A stretch of 64,000 nucleotides of DNA from Jannaschia seohaensis. GTDB taxonomy: Bacteria; Pseudomonadota; Alphaproteobacteria; Rhodobacterales; Rhodobacteraceae. The stretch covers positions 1 through 64,000 of the forward strand of contig NZ_UETC01000016.1 of the NCBI RefSeq assembly GCF_900116765.1, read 5' to 3'. Numbering within the stretch: position 1 is the stretch's first letter; each line of letters opens with the position of its first letter. This document shows, one piece after another, positions 10,997-20,316 of this stretch. The position numbers were made by a program, and so were the translations under genes. The notes under the pieces are model-generated. The model did no database searches and was not told the DNA's origin. It saw only the letters and a list, made by a program, of their open reading frames with translations.

Positions 10997-12253
10997 CTAG
11001 CAGCGCATGGCGCGCCGCAACGCGCCCACATGTGCGAAGCGTTCGACCGCCGCTCGGATCGAAGGGGCGGGTCGGGGGGCGCCCGCCGCCGTCTCGTCGA
11101 ACTTCGCCGCCAGCTCCGCATCGGTGGGGGGCGCCTCGGCGTCCCAGCGGGGACGGTGCCAGTCGCTGAGATGGGTCTGGCCCCCGGCGGTAATGCGCGC
11201 GCGCGCCTGGCGGATGGCGGGGAAGACGGCGTTGGCCTCGGCGCTTTCGCGGAAGTCGATGCGGTCGGCCAGGGCGAGGATCGCGGGATCGGTCAGCGCC
11301 GCCCCCGACACGTCGCTCGGCCCCACGCGGCCCCGGGCCAGCGCCACGGCGACGGGGAAAGCGGTGGAATACTGCGCCTCCTCGGTCGTCATGGGCCGGG
11401 CGACGGCGAGGCGGAGGCTCTCGTGGAAGGTTTCGATCACGACGCGCTCGATGGGGCCGCTGAGCGCCGGGCGGAGCGACAGCGCGGCCTCGACGCAGGG
11501 CTGGGCCCAGCGGCACACGGGGTAGGGCTTGAAATATTGCTCGTGGATCATCCAGCGCGTTCCGAGATCGTCCCAGCCGGCCCCCTGCGCCACCAGCGCC
11601 GGCGCGCCGGTGAAGCCTCGCGCCGCCAGCTGCGCGGCCTGCACGCCGATCATCGCGCCCTGGCCCGAGCCGTCCTTGAGCATCGTCGGATGGTCGATCA
11701 CCCGCATCATCTGGCTGCGCGGCCCGTGATACTCGGCGATGCCCAGCGCGTGGGCCATCGCGGCGCGGTCCAGCCCGAGCATCCGCCCGGCCAGCCCGGC
11801 CACCGCGACGGCCACCCAGGCGCCGGACGTGTGGTAATCGGGGCAGGTCGCGTGCTGCACGATGCCCGCGCGAATCGCGACCTCGTAGCCCCGCGCGAGC
11901 AGGTCCAGAAACGGCGCCGCCGGCATCTCGTCGGGGGCGACGGCGATCAGCCCGGCCAAGACGCCGCAGCCCGCATGGCCTTTCGTCAGGTTCGCGCCGT
12001 CATGCCCGTCCAGCGCGTCGATGGTCATGCCCGTCGCCAGCGCCACGCCCATCGATCCGGCCCGGCGCGTGTCGAAGGGTAGGGGGACGGCACCGCCCAG
12101 ATCCTCCGCCGCATGGTCGCGGGCAATGCGCGACAGCGGCAGCGCGGCGCCGCCCCAGCCCACGCCCACGAGGTCGAGCAGGCAGCGGCGGGCCTGGGCG
12201 ATCACCTGGTCGGGCAGGGGCGCATCGCTCAGGAGGAAGTCGACCGGGTCCAT
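10997..12253 (-). CDS. MmgE/PrpD-family protein
   Basis: A 418-residue protein of the family that contains 2-methylcitrate dehydratase (PrpD) and cis-aconitate decarboxylase. Recognisable segments are DALDGHDGANLTKGHAGCGV (the D-D--HD-----HP-----A family pattern in modified form), YHTSGAWVAVAVAGLAGRML, MLKDGSGQGAMIGVQAAQLA and KPYPVCRWAQPCVEAAL. ATG 12253 (MDPVDFLLSDAPLP) is preferred; a GTG 33 bases upstream is also open. No methylcitrate-cycle genes are nearby, so the substrate is unknown. It is divergent from the DegT-type gene. Confidence 0.78.
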   Translation of the reverse strand: MDPVDFLLSDAPLPDQVIAQARRCLLDLVGVGWGGAALPLSRIARDHAAEDLGGAVPLPFDTRRAGSMGVALATGMTIDALDGHDGANLTKGHAGCGVLAGLIAVAPDEMPAAPFLDLLARGYEVAIRAGIVQHATCPDYHTSGAWVAVAVAGLAGRMLGLDRAAMAHALGIAEYHGPRSQMMRVIDHPTMLKDGSGQGAMIGVQAAQLAARGFTGAPALVAQGAGWDDLGTRWMIHEQYFKPYPVCRWAQPCVEAALSLRPALSGPIERVVIETFHESLRLAVARPMTTEEAQYSTAFPVAVALARGRVGPSDVSGAALTDPAILALADRIDFRESAEANAVFPAIRQARARITAGGQTHLSDWHRPRWDAEAPPTDAELAAKFDETAAGAPRPAPSIRAAVERFAHVGALRRAMRC

Positions 12254-12340
12254 CCGCCCAGCCTGCGCCGGGCGGGACGCGCGCACTGCGCCGGAAGCGA
12301 CACGGATTGACGCGTCTCGACCTTAGCGACATTGAAAGGC

Positions 12341-13510
12341 ATGGAGACCTTCACGAAGCCATTCACCCGTCAGGAGCCGATCCCGGAAGAGGGGATCGCC
12401 GATGCCGTCGAGGTCATGCGCTCGGGGGCGCTGCACCGCTACGGTGCCCAGCCCAGCCGCGTCGCCGCGCTGGAGGAGGCCTTCGCCGCGCAGACCGGCG
12501 CGGCCCATGCGCTGGCCGTCGCCTCGGGCGGCTATGCGATGGGCTGCGCGCTCCGGGCGCTGGGGGTGGGGCCGGGCGACCCGGTTCTGACCAATGGCTG
12601 GACCCTGGCCCCCGTTCCGGGCGCCATCGCCGCCGTCGGCGCGCGTCCCATCCTGGTCGAGGTGACCGAGGATCTGGTGATCGACCTGGACGACCTCGCC
12701 GCCAAGGCGGACCGCGCCAAGGTTCTGATGCTCAGCCATATGCGCGGCCATATCGCCGACATGCCCGCCCTGATGGCGATCTGCGACGCCCATGGCATCG
12801 CCGTGATCGAGGATTGCGCTCACACGATGGGCGCCGCTTGGGAGGGGACGCCCTCGGGGCGCTGGGGCGCGGTGGGCTGCTATTCCTGCCAGACCTACAA
12901 GCATGTCAATTCCGGCGAGGGCGGGCTGATCGTCACCGACGACGCGGATCTCGCCGCGCGGATGATCCTGCTTTCCGGCAGCTACATGCTCTATGCCCGA
13001 AATGGCACCGCGCCCGGGGAGGAGGTCTTCGCCCGCCACAAGGGGATCATGCCCAACGTCTCGGGCCGGATGGACGAATTGCGCGCTGCGATCCTGGCGC
13101 CGCAGATCCGCGACTTGCCCCAGCAGGCGGAGCGCTGGAACGACCGCTACCGCGCGCTGGAGGCGGGCTTCCGCGACGCGCCGGGCCTCTCCGTGATCCC
13201 GCGCCCGCAGGCCGAAGCCTATGTCGGCTCCTCGATCCAGCTTCTGGCCGACGATCCCGCGCGCCTGCCGCCCTTCATTGAGGGCTGTCTCGCGCGGGGC
13301 GTCGAATGGAAGTGGTTCGGGGCCGACCAGGCGGTCGGCTTCACCTCCGCCCACCGCCATTGGGAATATGTCGAGGCGCAGTCGCTGCCGCGCACCGATG
13401 CCGTGCTCGCCCGGCTGATCGACCTGCGGGTGCCGCTGACCTTCGATCTGGAGGATTGCGCCGTGATCGCGCGGATCACCTCGGAAGAGGCGGCGCGGCA
13501 TCTGGTGTGA
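12341..13510 (+). CDS. DegT/DnrJ/EryC1/StrS-type PLP aminotransferase
   Basis: A 389-residue aminotransferase of the sugar/secondary-metabolite type. The family transfers an amino group to keto-sugars or related carbonyls using pyridoxal phosphate. The PLP-binding Lys is most likely in QTYKHVNSGEGG, with IEDCAHTMGA providing the conserved Asp that contacts the cofactor. The N-terminal half has the usual FAAQTGAAHALAVASGGYAM loop. ATG 12341 is chosen over a TTG three codons upstream. No nucleotide-sugar or capsule genes accompany it, so the substrate is open; it stands alone between the MmgE/PrpD gene and a pseudogene patch. Confidence 0.8.
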   Translation: METFTKPFTRQEPIPEEGIADAVEVMRSGALHRYGAQPSRVAALEEAFAAQTGAAHALAVASGGYAMGCALRALGVGPGDPVLTNGWTLAPVPGAIAAVGARPILVEVTEDLVIDLDDLAAKADRAKVLMLSHMRGHIADMPALMAICDAHGIAVIEDCAHTMGAAWEGTPSGRWGAVGCYSCQTYKHVNSGEGGLIVTDDADLAARMILLSGSYMLYARNGTAPGEEVFARHKGIMPNVSGRMDELRAAILAPQIRDLPQQAERWNDRYRALEAGFRDAPGLSVIPRPQAEAYVGSSIQLLADDPARLPPFIEGCLARGVEWKWFGADQAVGFTSAHRHWEYVEAQSLPRTDAVLARLIDLRVPLTFDLEDCAVIARITSEEAARHLV

Positions 13511-13519
13511 CCCGTCCGG

Positions 13520-13600
13520 TCACAGCGCCTTGACGAAGTAATGCAGGTGCGGGCGCAGCATCGGCTGATCCCGCCAGGTCCTCGTCTCGATGGGGGTTCC
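13520..13600 (-). pseudogene. C-terminal remnant of an acetyltransferase-like gene
   Basis: On the minus strand the frame ending at TGA (13522-13520) reads TRTWRDQPMLRPHLHYFVKA followed by L and the stop. This resembles the final residues of small alphaproteobacterial proteins, possibly GNAT enzymes. There is no room for a complete gene before the next remnant, so it is read as an orphan C-terminus. The assignment is tentative. Confidence 0.35.
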
Positions 13601-13602
13601 TG

Positions 13603-14043
13603 CTAGACGAATCCGAGCTTGGGATAGAGCGACCGCATTTCGGCATTGGGGGAGAGCGTATCGGCCACCAGCCGCGTGAGCCCCATTTCGCGGGCGGCCG
13701 CCTCGCGGGCTTCCACCAGGGCGCGGCCCGTGCGCGTGCCCCGCGGGCCTCGGAGACGAACATGCGCTGGAGTTCGCCCGTGCGCGGGTCGAGGCGCTTG
13801 AGCAGGGCGCATCCGACGTTCTCGCCGTCCGGTCGTCGCGCCAAGACCAGACAGCCCTCGGGCGGCAGGTCATCCCCCGCATGGCTCCAGAATTCGGCCA
13901 GCGCTTTGCGGGGCGGTCGGGTCGAGCGGGTGGCCGATCTCGCCCATCCGCCGGGCGATAGGGGCGTAATATTGGGACAAGATGCCGTCGAGCGCCTGCC
14001 TGTCGGGCAGCGTCTCACAGCGCTCCACCGCGATTCCGGTCAT
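13603..14043 (-). pseudogene. GNAT acetyltransferase broken by two frameshifts
   Basis: Three minus-strand frames join into one GNAT-like protein. ATG 14043 starts MTGIAVERCETLPDRQALDG; a shift near 13906-13912 leads into KALAEFWSHAGDDLPPEGCL and then MFVSEARG. A second shift, in a GGGG run near 13740, leads to GTGRAL-type acetyl-CoA loop sequence (GTRTGRALVEAREAAAREMG) and the end LYPKLGFV. The acetyl-CoA-binding R-G-GTGRAL motif and the C-terminal LYPKLGF are typical of the family. Each break is explained by a one-base indel. ATG 14043 overlaps the stop of the upstream remnant. Sequencing error is a possible alternative, but the neighbouring nonsense mutation argues for decay. Confidence 0.65.
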
Positions 14044-14414
14044 GTCGCGGCGCCGATCTCGTGCGGCGGGCGCCAGGTCTCGGTGTGGAACCACCCGTCC
14101 CGTGCTGTCTTGCGGAAATCGCAGAGCTGCGAGTCCACCATCTGCCATGGCTTCAAGGGCTGCCTCGGCTTCTCTTCGGCCTGGGCCCAGGGGGCCGTGT
14201 AGATGTCCTACGTGCTCTCCGCCCCGGCGATGTCCTCGACCCGCACGCCGCCAGCGCGCCCGGACGCGGAGGGGCAGGGCAGCATATCGCCTCGGCGCGG
14301 CGTCCGGTCCGTTAGGATCATCGCGCAAGGACCGAACGGAGAGCGGGTCGCCCAGCGCAGGATGCGGTCGGCCACGGCGCCATTGCCCCTGTGGAAAGCG
14401 ACAGAATGGCCCAT
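14040..14414 (-). pseudogene. Remnant of a papain-like or YiiX-type small hydrolase gene, interrupted by TAG
   Basis: From ATG 14414 the minus strand reads MGHSVAFHRGNGAVADRILR, then WATRSPFGPCAMIL. This pattern (FHRGNG..D..IR..TRSP.SH) is like small permuted NlpC/P60 or YiiX-type proteins. An in-frame TAG at 14210-14208 sits where relatives, from memory, have Trp before D-I-(V/Y), so TGG to TAG is likely. The same frame continues DIYTAPWAQAEEKPRQPLKP and then to TGA at 14042, overlapping the next remnant's ATG. The His after TRSPFS in relatives is lost here (GPC). Family assignment is from memory and moderate at best. Confidence 0.5.
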
Positions 14415-14491
14415 GGCGGCTCCTTTGCGATGAATGGCACCGACGACGCTGCGTCCAAGGCGACCCTGGGTCACGTCAGGGGTTTCCCGAC

Positions 14492-16264
14492 CTACGGCCC
14501 TGGCGCGTAGGCGGCGATCAGGCGCTCCAGCGCCCGCTCGGTGATCTGGGTGCTGCCGCTTGCGTCGAGGAGGACGGCCCCGTCCCGCTCTGGCCGCGTC
14601 ACGGCGACGGATCCGGTCCCGAGGATGTCGAGCCTGCCCTGCCCGCCCCGCAAGTCCGTCGCCAGGGCGGGCAGGCGCAACACCAGCAAACCAGACACCC
14701 GGACCTGCGTATTCTCCTCGAGATAGAGGCCGTAGGTTCCGGCCCGACCGATCGCGCGTCCGTCGAGCTCCAGTAGCCCCGCGACATCGACCGTGGCGCC
14801 GCCGAAGATACGCCGGGATTTCTCGTGGCCCTGGAAGAGGCGGATCAGCGCCTCCTCGTCGTCTTCTTCACCGACCTCCGAGCCGAGGGCGATGCGGTGT
14901 GCCCCGGTTACGGTCACGGTGCCACCCGACAGCCGCAGACCGCAGCATGCCTGTGTCGTGATCCGCCCCGTTCCGGTGAGTGACAGGGTTCCGGCGCGTA
15001 CGAAGATCGGCCTGCGCCGACAGGTGCCCGCGTAATCGGCCACCTGCACCATCGGGTAGTCGGCGCGCGTCGCCCCGTTGAGCCAATTGTCGCCATCCTC
15101 GCGACCGCCGCCCCAATCGGTGAAGACGAGGATGCCGCGCTCCGTCCCGTTCAGCACGAGGCCGCGTACCGCCGTCTCCCGCGCGCGGATGGAGACGGCT
15201 GGGCCGCCGCCTCCGGTCGCCGTGATCCGCTCGAAAGTGACGTGGCGCCCGTCGTGATGCGTGTCCCAGGGGGCGGACTCGTGCGGTCCAGCCTGGCCAT
15301 CGCGTACGAGGATCGCCTCGCTGCTGCCCATGCCGAGCAGGCGCGCCGTTCGCCGTTCGCCGCGCTCAGAGGGGCCGATGCTGGTGGTGAACAGACTGCG
15401 CGTGTCAGTGCCGCGCAGCCCCTGCACCAAAGTTCCGCGTCCGCCTCCGTCGGCCACGCCATAGCCGAAGCGCCCCTTGCCCGGATCGCTCGCCAGCATC
15501 TCTGCCCGGCAATCGACGATCCGAGCCCCCTGGGTGCCCGTCAGCCGAATCCCGGTATCATAGCCGCGGGCGATGTGGACCCGCTCGATCAGCGGGTCGA
15601 CATGGCCCAGAACCAAGAGGGTCGGCGCGTTCCAGGCGTCGCGATTCGGCGGATGCGCCCAGACGCCGCCCGCGATCGTCACCGGATGGGCGTGGGCCCA
15701 GACGACGCAGGGTCTATATCGGGTGTCCCAAGGCCAAACCGAGTCCTCGTCGCCGGGGACGGAGCGCGGGTCGATCCCGCGCCGTACCCGCAAGGGCCGC
15801 GCGAGGACCAGCTGCGAGCGGGTCGATCCCTCGCCGATCTCCGCCCACTCTGCGATCGCGTAGACTCGGTCGTCCGAGCCACGGTCCCGCTGCCACGGGG
15901 CCAGGGCGTCGGAGACGATCTTGATCCAGCTGCCGGGGGCGGGCAGCGGAGTGTCGTCGGGTAGGGCGACGCTAATCCGCGTGCCACCGTCCTGCGTCTC
16001 GCGTAGATCGAACGGCCCCTCCAGCCGCGCGGCCGCCTGAAGGCCGGCGTGTTCCGCGTCCAGGATCAACTCCGCATCGCCCAGATCGAGCCTGAGCGGG
16101 CCGGTCGATCGGATCCGTTCGGTCAGCCGGTAGACCGCGCCGGACGTGGCGCGGACCATGGCGCCGCCCTGCGCCGCGGACCACTCCACCGCGCGCTGGA
16201 AGGCCGCGGTGTCGTCGGTCCGCCCATCCCCACGGGCACCGAATCGGTCAAGCGTCTCGGTCAC
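14492..16264 (-). CDS. Pectate-lyase-superfamily right-handed beta-helix protein
   Basis: The 590-residue product begins with the pectate-lyase superfamily signature [20 protein letters not shown], typical of phage tail-spike and glycosyl hydrolase 28-like beta helices. A long series of short beta-strand repeats follows to the end. There is no signal peptide. An acidic [13 protein letters not shown] loop lies near residue 455. It starts with GTG 16264, preceded by GAGGGGAA at good spacing. Proteins of this fold cleave or bind polysaccharides; no catalytic set could be assigned. It is a single gene between a pseudogene patch and the leucine-degradation operon, so it may be an acquired accessory gene. 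Confidence 0.7.
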   Translation of the reverse strand: MTETLDRFGARGDGRTDDTAAFQRAVEWSAAQGGAMVRATSGAVYRLTERIRSTGPLRLDLGDAELILDAEHAGLQAAARLEGPFDLRETQDGGTRISVALPDDTPLPAPGSWIKIVSDALAPWQRDRGSDDRVYAIAEWAEIGEGSTRSQLVLARPLRVRRGIDPRSVPGDEDSVWPWDTRYRPCVVWAHAHPVTIAGGVWAHPPNRDAWNAPTLLVLGHVDPLIERVHIARGYDTGIRLTGTQGARIVDCRAEMLASDPGKGRFGYGVADGGGRGTLVQGLRGTDTRSLFTTSIGPSERGERRTARLLGMGSSEAILVRDGQAGPHESAPWDTHHDGRHVTFERITATGGGGPAVSIRARETAVRGLVLNGTERGILVFTDWGGGREDGDNWLNGATRADYPMVQVADYAGTCRRRPIFVRAGTLSLTGTGRITTQACCGLRLSGGTVTVTGAHRIALGSEVGEEDDEEALIRLFQGHEKSRRIFGGATVDVAGLLELDGRAIGRAGTYGLYLEENTQVRVSGLLVLRLPALATDLRGGQGRLDILGTGSVAVTRPERDGAVLLDASGSTQITERALERLIAAYAPGP

Positions 16265-16332
16265 GGTGGTTCCCCTCTCTATCGTGCTCTCACGTCATCT
16301 AGCGCGCCGCGCGCGAGGGAAAGTCGCATCCT

Positions 16333-16361
16333 CTGGACGCGCGCGCCCGCAGTGGCTATTA
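16333..16361 (+). promoter_or_regulatory. Candidate promoter of the leucine-degradation operon
   Basis: CTGGAC (16333-16338) and CTATTA (16356-16361) are 17 bases apart, upstream of the isovaleryl-CoA dehydrogenase gene. The palindrome at 16361-16380 begins at the last base of the -10, a position where a bound repressor would block transcription. Confidence 0.4.
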
Positions 16362-16380
16362 ATTGAACCAATGTTCAATT
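16361..16380. promoter_or_regulatory. Palindromic operator before ivd
   Basis: AATTGAACCAATGTTCAATT has perfect 8-base inverted arms (AATTGAAC / GTTCAATT) around CAAT. It is AT-rich within very GC-rich DNA and lies 60 bases before the ivd ATG. Leucine/isovalerate clusters in other proteobacteria are known to be controlled by TetR-type (LiuQ) or MerR-type (LiuR) regulators; the regulator here is not in the window. Confidence 0.6.
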
Positions 16381-16439
16381 CCTGCCGCGGGCAGGAGAGA
16401 CGGGTTCCGCCCGCGGGCGGGCCGGATGGGAGGTCGCCG

Positions 16440-17603
16440 ATGTTCACCGCCAGCATGCGCTTCGACGAGGGAGAGGACGTCGCCGCCCTGCGCGAGATGG
16501 TTCATCGCTGGGCCCAGGAGCGGATCGCGCCGATGGCCGCCGAGATCGACCAGTCCAACACCTTCCCGTCCGAACTCTGGCGCGAGATGGGAGAGCTGGG
16601 CCTGCTCGGCATCACCGTGCCCGAGACCGATGGCGGGGCGGGCATGGGCTATCTCGCCCATACCATCGCCATCGAGGAGATCGCGCGCGCCTCCGCCTCG
16701 GTCAGCCTCAGCTACGGCGCGCATTCCAATCTCTGCGTCAACCAGATCGCGCTGAACGGCACGGCGGAGCAGAAGGCCAAGTATCTGCCGGGCCTGATCT
16801 CGGGCGAAAACGTGGGCGCGCTGGCCATGTCCGAGGCGGGCAGCGGCTCGGACGTGGTGTCGATGAAGCTGCGCGCCGAGAAGCGCAACGACCGCTACGT
16901 CCTGAACGGCACGAAATACTGGATCACCAACGGCCCCGACGCCGACACCCTCGTTGTTTACGCCAAGACCGACCCCGATGCCGGCTCCAAGGGCATCACC
17001 GCCTTCCTGATCGAAAAGTCCATGACCGGGTTCAGCACCTCGAAGCATTTCGACAAGCTGGGAATGCGGGGCTCGAACACGGCGGAGTTGATCTTCGAGG
17101 ATGTCGAAGTGCCCTACGAGAACGTCCTGGGCGAGGAAGGCGGCGGCGTCCGCGTCCTGATGTCCGGTCTGGACTATGAGCGCGTCGTGCTGTCGGGCAT
17201 CGGCACCGGCATCATGGCCGCCTGCCTCGATCACGTCATGCCCTACCTGGCCGAGCGCAAGCAGTTCGGCAAGCCGATCGGGAGCTTCCAGCTGATGCAG
17301 GGCAAGATCGCGGACATGTATACCGCGATGAACTCCGCCCGGGCCTATGTCTACGAGGTCGCCAAGGCCTGCGATCGGGGCGAGGTCACGCGCCAGGATG
17401 CGGCGGCCTGCGTGCTCTATGCCTCCGAGGAGGCGATGAAACAGGCGCATCAGGCGGTACAGGCGATGGGCGGCGCGGGCTTCATGAACGACAGCCCCGT
17501 CTCGCGCCTCTTCCGCGACGCCAAGCTGATGGAGATCGGCGCCGGCACCTCCGAGATCCGCCGTATGCTGGTCGGACGGGAGCTGATGGGAGCGATGGGG
17601 TGA
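16440..17603 (+). CDS. ivd: Isovaleryl-CoA dehydrogenase
   Basis: This FAD-dependent acyl-CoA dehydrogenase oxidises isovaleryl-CoA to 3-methylcrotonyl-CoA in leucine breakdown and passes electrons to ETF. The 387 residues show the family signature [16 protein letters not shown] and a second signature near the C-terminus ([20 protein letters not shown]). The catalytic base is probably the Glu in [12 protein letters not shown], the position used by isovaleryl-CoA dehydrogenases rather than by short-chain enzymes. ATG 16440 is preceded by GGGAGG. It is the first gene of the leucine cluster, with a hairpin repeat separating it from mccB. Confidence 0.93.
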   Translation: MFTASMRFDEGEDVAALREMVHRWAQERIAPMAAEIDQSNTFPSELWREMGELGLLGITVPETDGGAGMGYLAHTIAIEEIARASASVSLSYGAHSNLCVNQIALNGTAEQKAKYLPGLISGENVGALAMSEAGSGSDVVSMKLRAEKRNDRYVLNGTKYWITNGPDADTLVVYAKTDPDAGSKGITAFLIEKSMTGFSTSKHFDKLGMRGSNTAELIFEDVEVPYENVLGEEGGGVRVLMSGLDYERVVLSGIGTGIMAACLDHVMPYLAERKQFGKPIGSFQLMQGKIADMYTAMNSARAYVYEVAKACDRGEVTRQDAAACVLYASEEAMKQAHQAVQAMGGAGFMNDSPVSRLFRDAKLMEIGAGTSEIRRMLVGRELMGAMG

Positions 17604-17679
17604 GCGCCCCCTTCTCCCCCTCGGCGCATGTCGCCGCCTGCCCCTCCGGGCCCGTCCACCGGCCTCGCGCCGCATGCCC

Positions 17680-17727
17680 CCTTCTTCCCTGCACAAATAT
17701 CCCGGGGGTGCGGGGGCTGGCCCCCGC
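17680..17727 (-). repeat. Dispersed GC-rich hairpin repeat, copy 3
   Basis: On the minus strand it reads GCGGGGGCCAGCCCCCGC, then CACCCCCGGGATATTTGTGC and AGGGAAGAAGG. It lies between ivd and mccB, two genes of one pathway in the same orientation, so it does not simply mark an operon end. Confidence 0.8.
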
Positions 17728-17762
17728 TTCGTCCCGCCGGGTCGCGCGCGGAGCCTGAGGTC

Positions 17763-19361
17763 ATGAAGCTCATATCTTCTCTCATCCCCAGCTCGGACCA
17801 GGCCCGCGCCAATCGCGCCGCCCATCTCGCCGCGCTGGACGAGGTCGCGGCGGCAGCCGTCGCTGCCCAAGCCGGCGGTGGGAAAAAGGCCCGAGACCGG
17901 CATCTGAGCCGTGGCAAGATGCTGCCCCGCGACCGGGTGGCGGGGCTGCTGGACCCGGGTTCACCCTTCCTGGAGATCGGCGTCTTCGCCGGACACGGCA
18001 TGTATGACGGCGCGGCGCCCGGAGGCGGCGCCATCGCGGGCGTGGGGCGGGTCCACGGGCGCGATGTGATGGTCGTCTGCAACGACGCCACCGTGAAGGG
18101 CGGGACCTATTACCCGATCACCGTCAAGAAGCACCTGCGCGCCCAGGAGATCGCCGAGGAATGCCACCTGCCCTGCATCTATCTCGTCGATAGCGGGGGC
18201 GCGAACCTGCCCAATCAGGACGAGGTCTTTCCGGACCGCGACCATTTCGGGCGTATCTTCTACAACCAGGCGCGGATGTCGGCGAAGGGGATCGCTCAGA
18301 TCGCCGTGGTCATGGGTTCCTGCACGGCGGGGGGCGCCTATGTGCCCGCCATGTCCGACGTCTCGATCATCGTGCGCGAGCAGGGGACGATTTTTCTCGC
18401 GGGTCCACCGTTGGTGAAGGCGGCCACCGGAGAGGTGGTGAGCGCCGAGGATCTGGGCGGCGGCGACGTGCACACGCGGCTCTCCGGCGTGGCGGATTAT
18501 CTGGCGGAGGACGATGCCCACGCTCTGGCCCTGGCACGGGAGGCGGTGCGGTCGCTGGGGAGCGGCGGGGAGACCCCCGCCCTACGGGGCGAGGATCCGG
18601 CCTACGACCCGGATGAACTGCTCGACGTGGTGCCCGCCGATCTGCGTACACCCTACGACATCCGCGAGGTGATCGCCCGACTGGTCGACGGCTCCCGCTT
18701 CGACGAGTTCAAGGCGCGGTTCGGGGAGACGCTGGTGACGGGCTTCGCCGAGGTCTACGGCCAGCCGGTCGGGATCGTGGCCAATAACGGGGTGCTTTTC
18801 AGCGAGGCGGCGCAGAAGGGCGCGCATTTCGTGGAGCTGTGTTCGCAGCGGAGGACGCCGCTGGTATTCCTCCAGAACATCACCGGCTTCATGGTCGGTA
18901 AGAAATACGAGAACGAGGGGATCGCGCGGCACGGGGCCAAGTTGGTGACGGCGGTGGCGACGACGCGCGTCCCGAAGATCACGATGCTGGTGGGGGGCAG
19001 CTTCGGTGCCGGCAATTACGGGATGGCGGGGCGCGCCTATCAGCCGCGTTTCCTCTGGACCTGGCCCAACTCGCGGATCAGCGTGATGGGTGGGCCGCAA
19101 GCGGCGGGCGTGCTGGCCACGGTCAAGCGGGACGCGATGGAGCGGGCGGGGCAGACTTGGAGCGCCGAAGAAGAGGCCGCGTTCAAGCGCCCGACCGAGG
19201 AGATGTTCGCGCGGCAGTCGCACCCGCTTTATGCCTCGGCGCGGCTCTGGGACGACGGGATCATCGACCCGCGCAAGTCGCGGGAGGTGCTGGGGCTGTC
19301 GCTCAGGGCGGCGCTGAACGCGCCGGTGGAGGAGACGCGTTTTGGCGTTTTCCGGATGTGA
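17763..19361 (+). CDS. mccB: Methylcrotonoyl-CoA carboxylase, carboxyltransferase (beta) subunit
   Basis: It transfers CO2 from carboxybiotin to 3-methylcrotonyl-CoA in leucine degradation, working with the biotinylated alpha subunit encoded at 21134. The 532 residues comprise N- and C-terminal crotonase-fold carboxyltransferase domains. Visible motifs include [35 protein letters not shown] (first oxyanion region) and [20 protein letters not shown] (second). These match MCC beta rather than propionyl-CoA carboxylase. ATG 17763 gives the expected N-terminus. Confidence 0.94.
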   Translation: MKLISSLIPSSDQARANRAAHLAALDEVAAAAVAAQAGGGKKARDRHLSRGKMLPRDRVAGLLDPGSPFLEIGVFAGHGMYDGAAPGGGAIAGVGRVHGRDVMVVCNDATVKGGTYYPITVKKHLRAQEIAEECHLPCIYLVDSGGANLPNQDEVFPDRDHFGRIFYNQARMSAKGIAQIAVVMGSCTAGGAYVPAMSDVSIIVREQGTIFLAGPPLVKAATGEVVSAEDLGGGDVHTRLSGVADYLAEDDAHALALAREAVRSLGSGGETPALRGEDPAYDPDELLDVVPADLRTPYDIREVIARLVDGSRFDEFKARFGETLVTGFAEVYGQPVGIVANNGVLFSEAAQKGAHFVELCSQRRTPLVFLQNITGFMVGKKYENEGIARHGAKLVTAVATTRVPKITMLVGGSFGAGNYGMAGRAYQPRFLWTWPNSRISVMGGPQAAGVLATVKRDAMERAGQTWSAEEEAAFKRPTEEMFARQSHPLYASARLWDDGIIDPRKSREVLGLSLRAALNAPVEETRFGVFRM

Positions 19362-19529
19362 CGCGCGGTCGGGGCCGGCCGGATCGAAGGCCTCGTCGGG
19401 CCTTCGACGCCAGGAGTTGCGGGCTGGGGGAGGCAGGCGGTCGCGCGTGGGCTGTGCTCCGCTTCCAGCGGGGAGCGGGCCGAGAGGGCGGGAATTGAGT
19501 ATTTGTGAACCCGTGATGAGGGGGGCTGC

Positions 19530-19920
19530 ATGACCGCTCTGGAGGCTGTCATGGGCCGATATCCCGGCGCGCAGGCCTTTCGTTTCAGCGATGGGTCAGG
19601 CTTCTGTGCCGAGCTGACGCGGCTTGTGATCGGCGGTCTTACGATTGCGATCAGCGACGTCACTCCTGGGGACCGGCCCAAGTCCGGCTGCCGCGACATC
19701 GCCTGCCTCTGGGAGTTGACCCCGGCCGTTGTGATCGAGGCCGTGGACGTGGTCGAACGGCCCTTCCAGCAGGGTCCCGACGCCTTCGCCATTGCCGAAG
19801 AAGAGGGCGACGTTCGGGCCTGGTGGGACTGCCATGTCCGAGATTGCGAGGCCAATGGCGGCTGGTCCCTCGGACCTGACGCTGCTTTGCGAACGATTTC
19901 GGTTGGGGGCGGTGCTGTGA
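19530..19920 (+). pseudogene. Frameshifted ASCH-domain gene
   Basis: From ATG 19530 the frame reads MTALEAVMGRYPGAQAFRFS, then a domain resembling bacterial ASCH proteins (CRDIACLWELTPAVVIEAVD, VVERPF, DAFAIAEEEGD). At a CCC run (19867-19869) one extra base shifts the frame. In the corrected frame the protein ends SDLTLLCERFRLGAVL and stops at 19918-19920, the expected C-terminus. Without correction the frame runs meaninglessly to 21134. The basic-rich loop usually seen after the first helix has decayed to GGLTIAISDV. ASCH proteins bind RNA or modified nucleosides; this one is probably non-functional. Confidence 0.65.
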
Positions 19921-19962
19921 CCCTGCCATCGGACTGCCGCGATCTCATGCCAGGGAGGCGCC

Positions 19963-20253
19963 ATGTTCGGTCGCTATCCCAACCGGCGCCTCACGCTTCG
20001 GGACGTCCTGCGAGTCCGGTTGCAGCGTGCCCTGCTGCTGATCCCCGTCTACGCGGCCCTGGAAGTCGGAGGCGTCCTGCCGGACCTGCGCGACTTCCTT
20101 CGCACGCACGGCCCGGAGCTTGCGGCGCAGTTGAGCGCGCGATCTGCGGTGTCCGATCCCTCCGCGCGGCCGGAGCTTCTGGAGGGGCGTCGCGGGTGCA
20201 TCCGGCCGGTCGAGGGTACGGCGATCCGCTTTCAACGTCCCGGCGACTGCTGA
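19963..20253 (+). CDS. Hypothetical protein, 96 residues
   Basis: ATG 19963 is preceded by AGGGAGG. The product begins MFGRYPNRRLTLRDVLRVRL, has one weakly hydrophobic stretch (ALLLIPVYAALEVGGVL) and a basic, proline-containing tail. No family was recognised. It lies in the segment that splits mccB from mccA, where a neighbouring gene is already broken, so it may be a fragment or spurious. Confidence 0.35.
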   Translation: MFGRYPNRRLTLRDVLRVRLQRALLLIPVYAALEVGGVLPDLRDFLRTHGPELAAQLSARSAVSDPSARPELLEGRRGCIRPVEGTAIRFQRPGDC

Positions 20254-20316
20254 ATTGGCCGCAATCCTGCCTCAATTCGCCGAAAATTCGCCTCGATCTG
20301 GAACTAGCCCGGAAGG

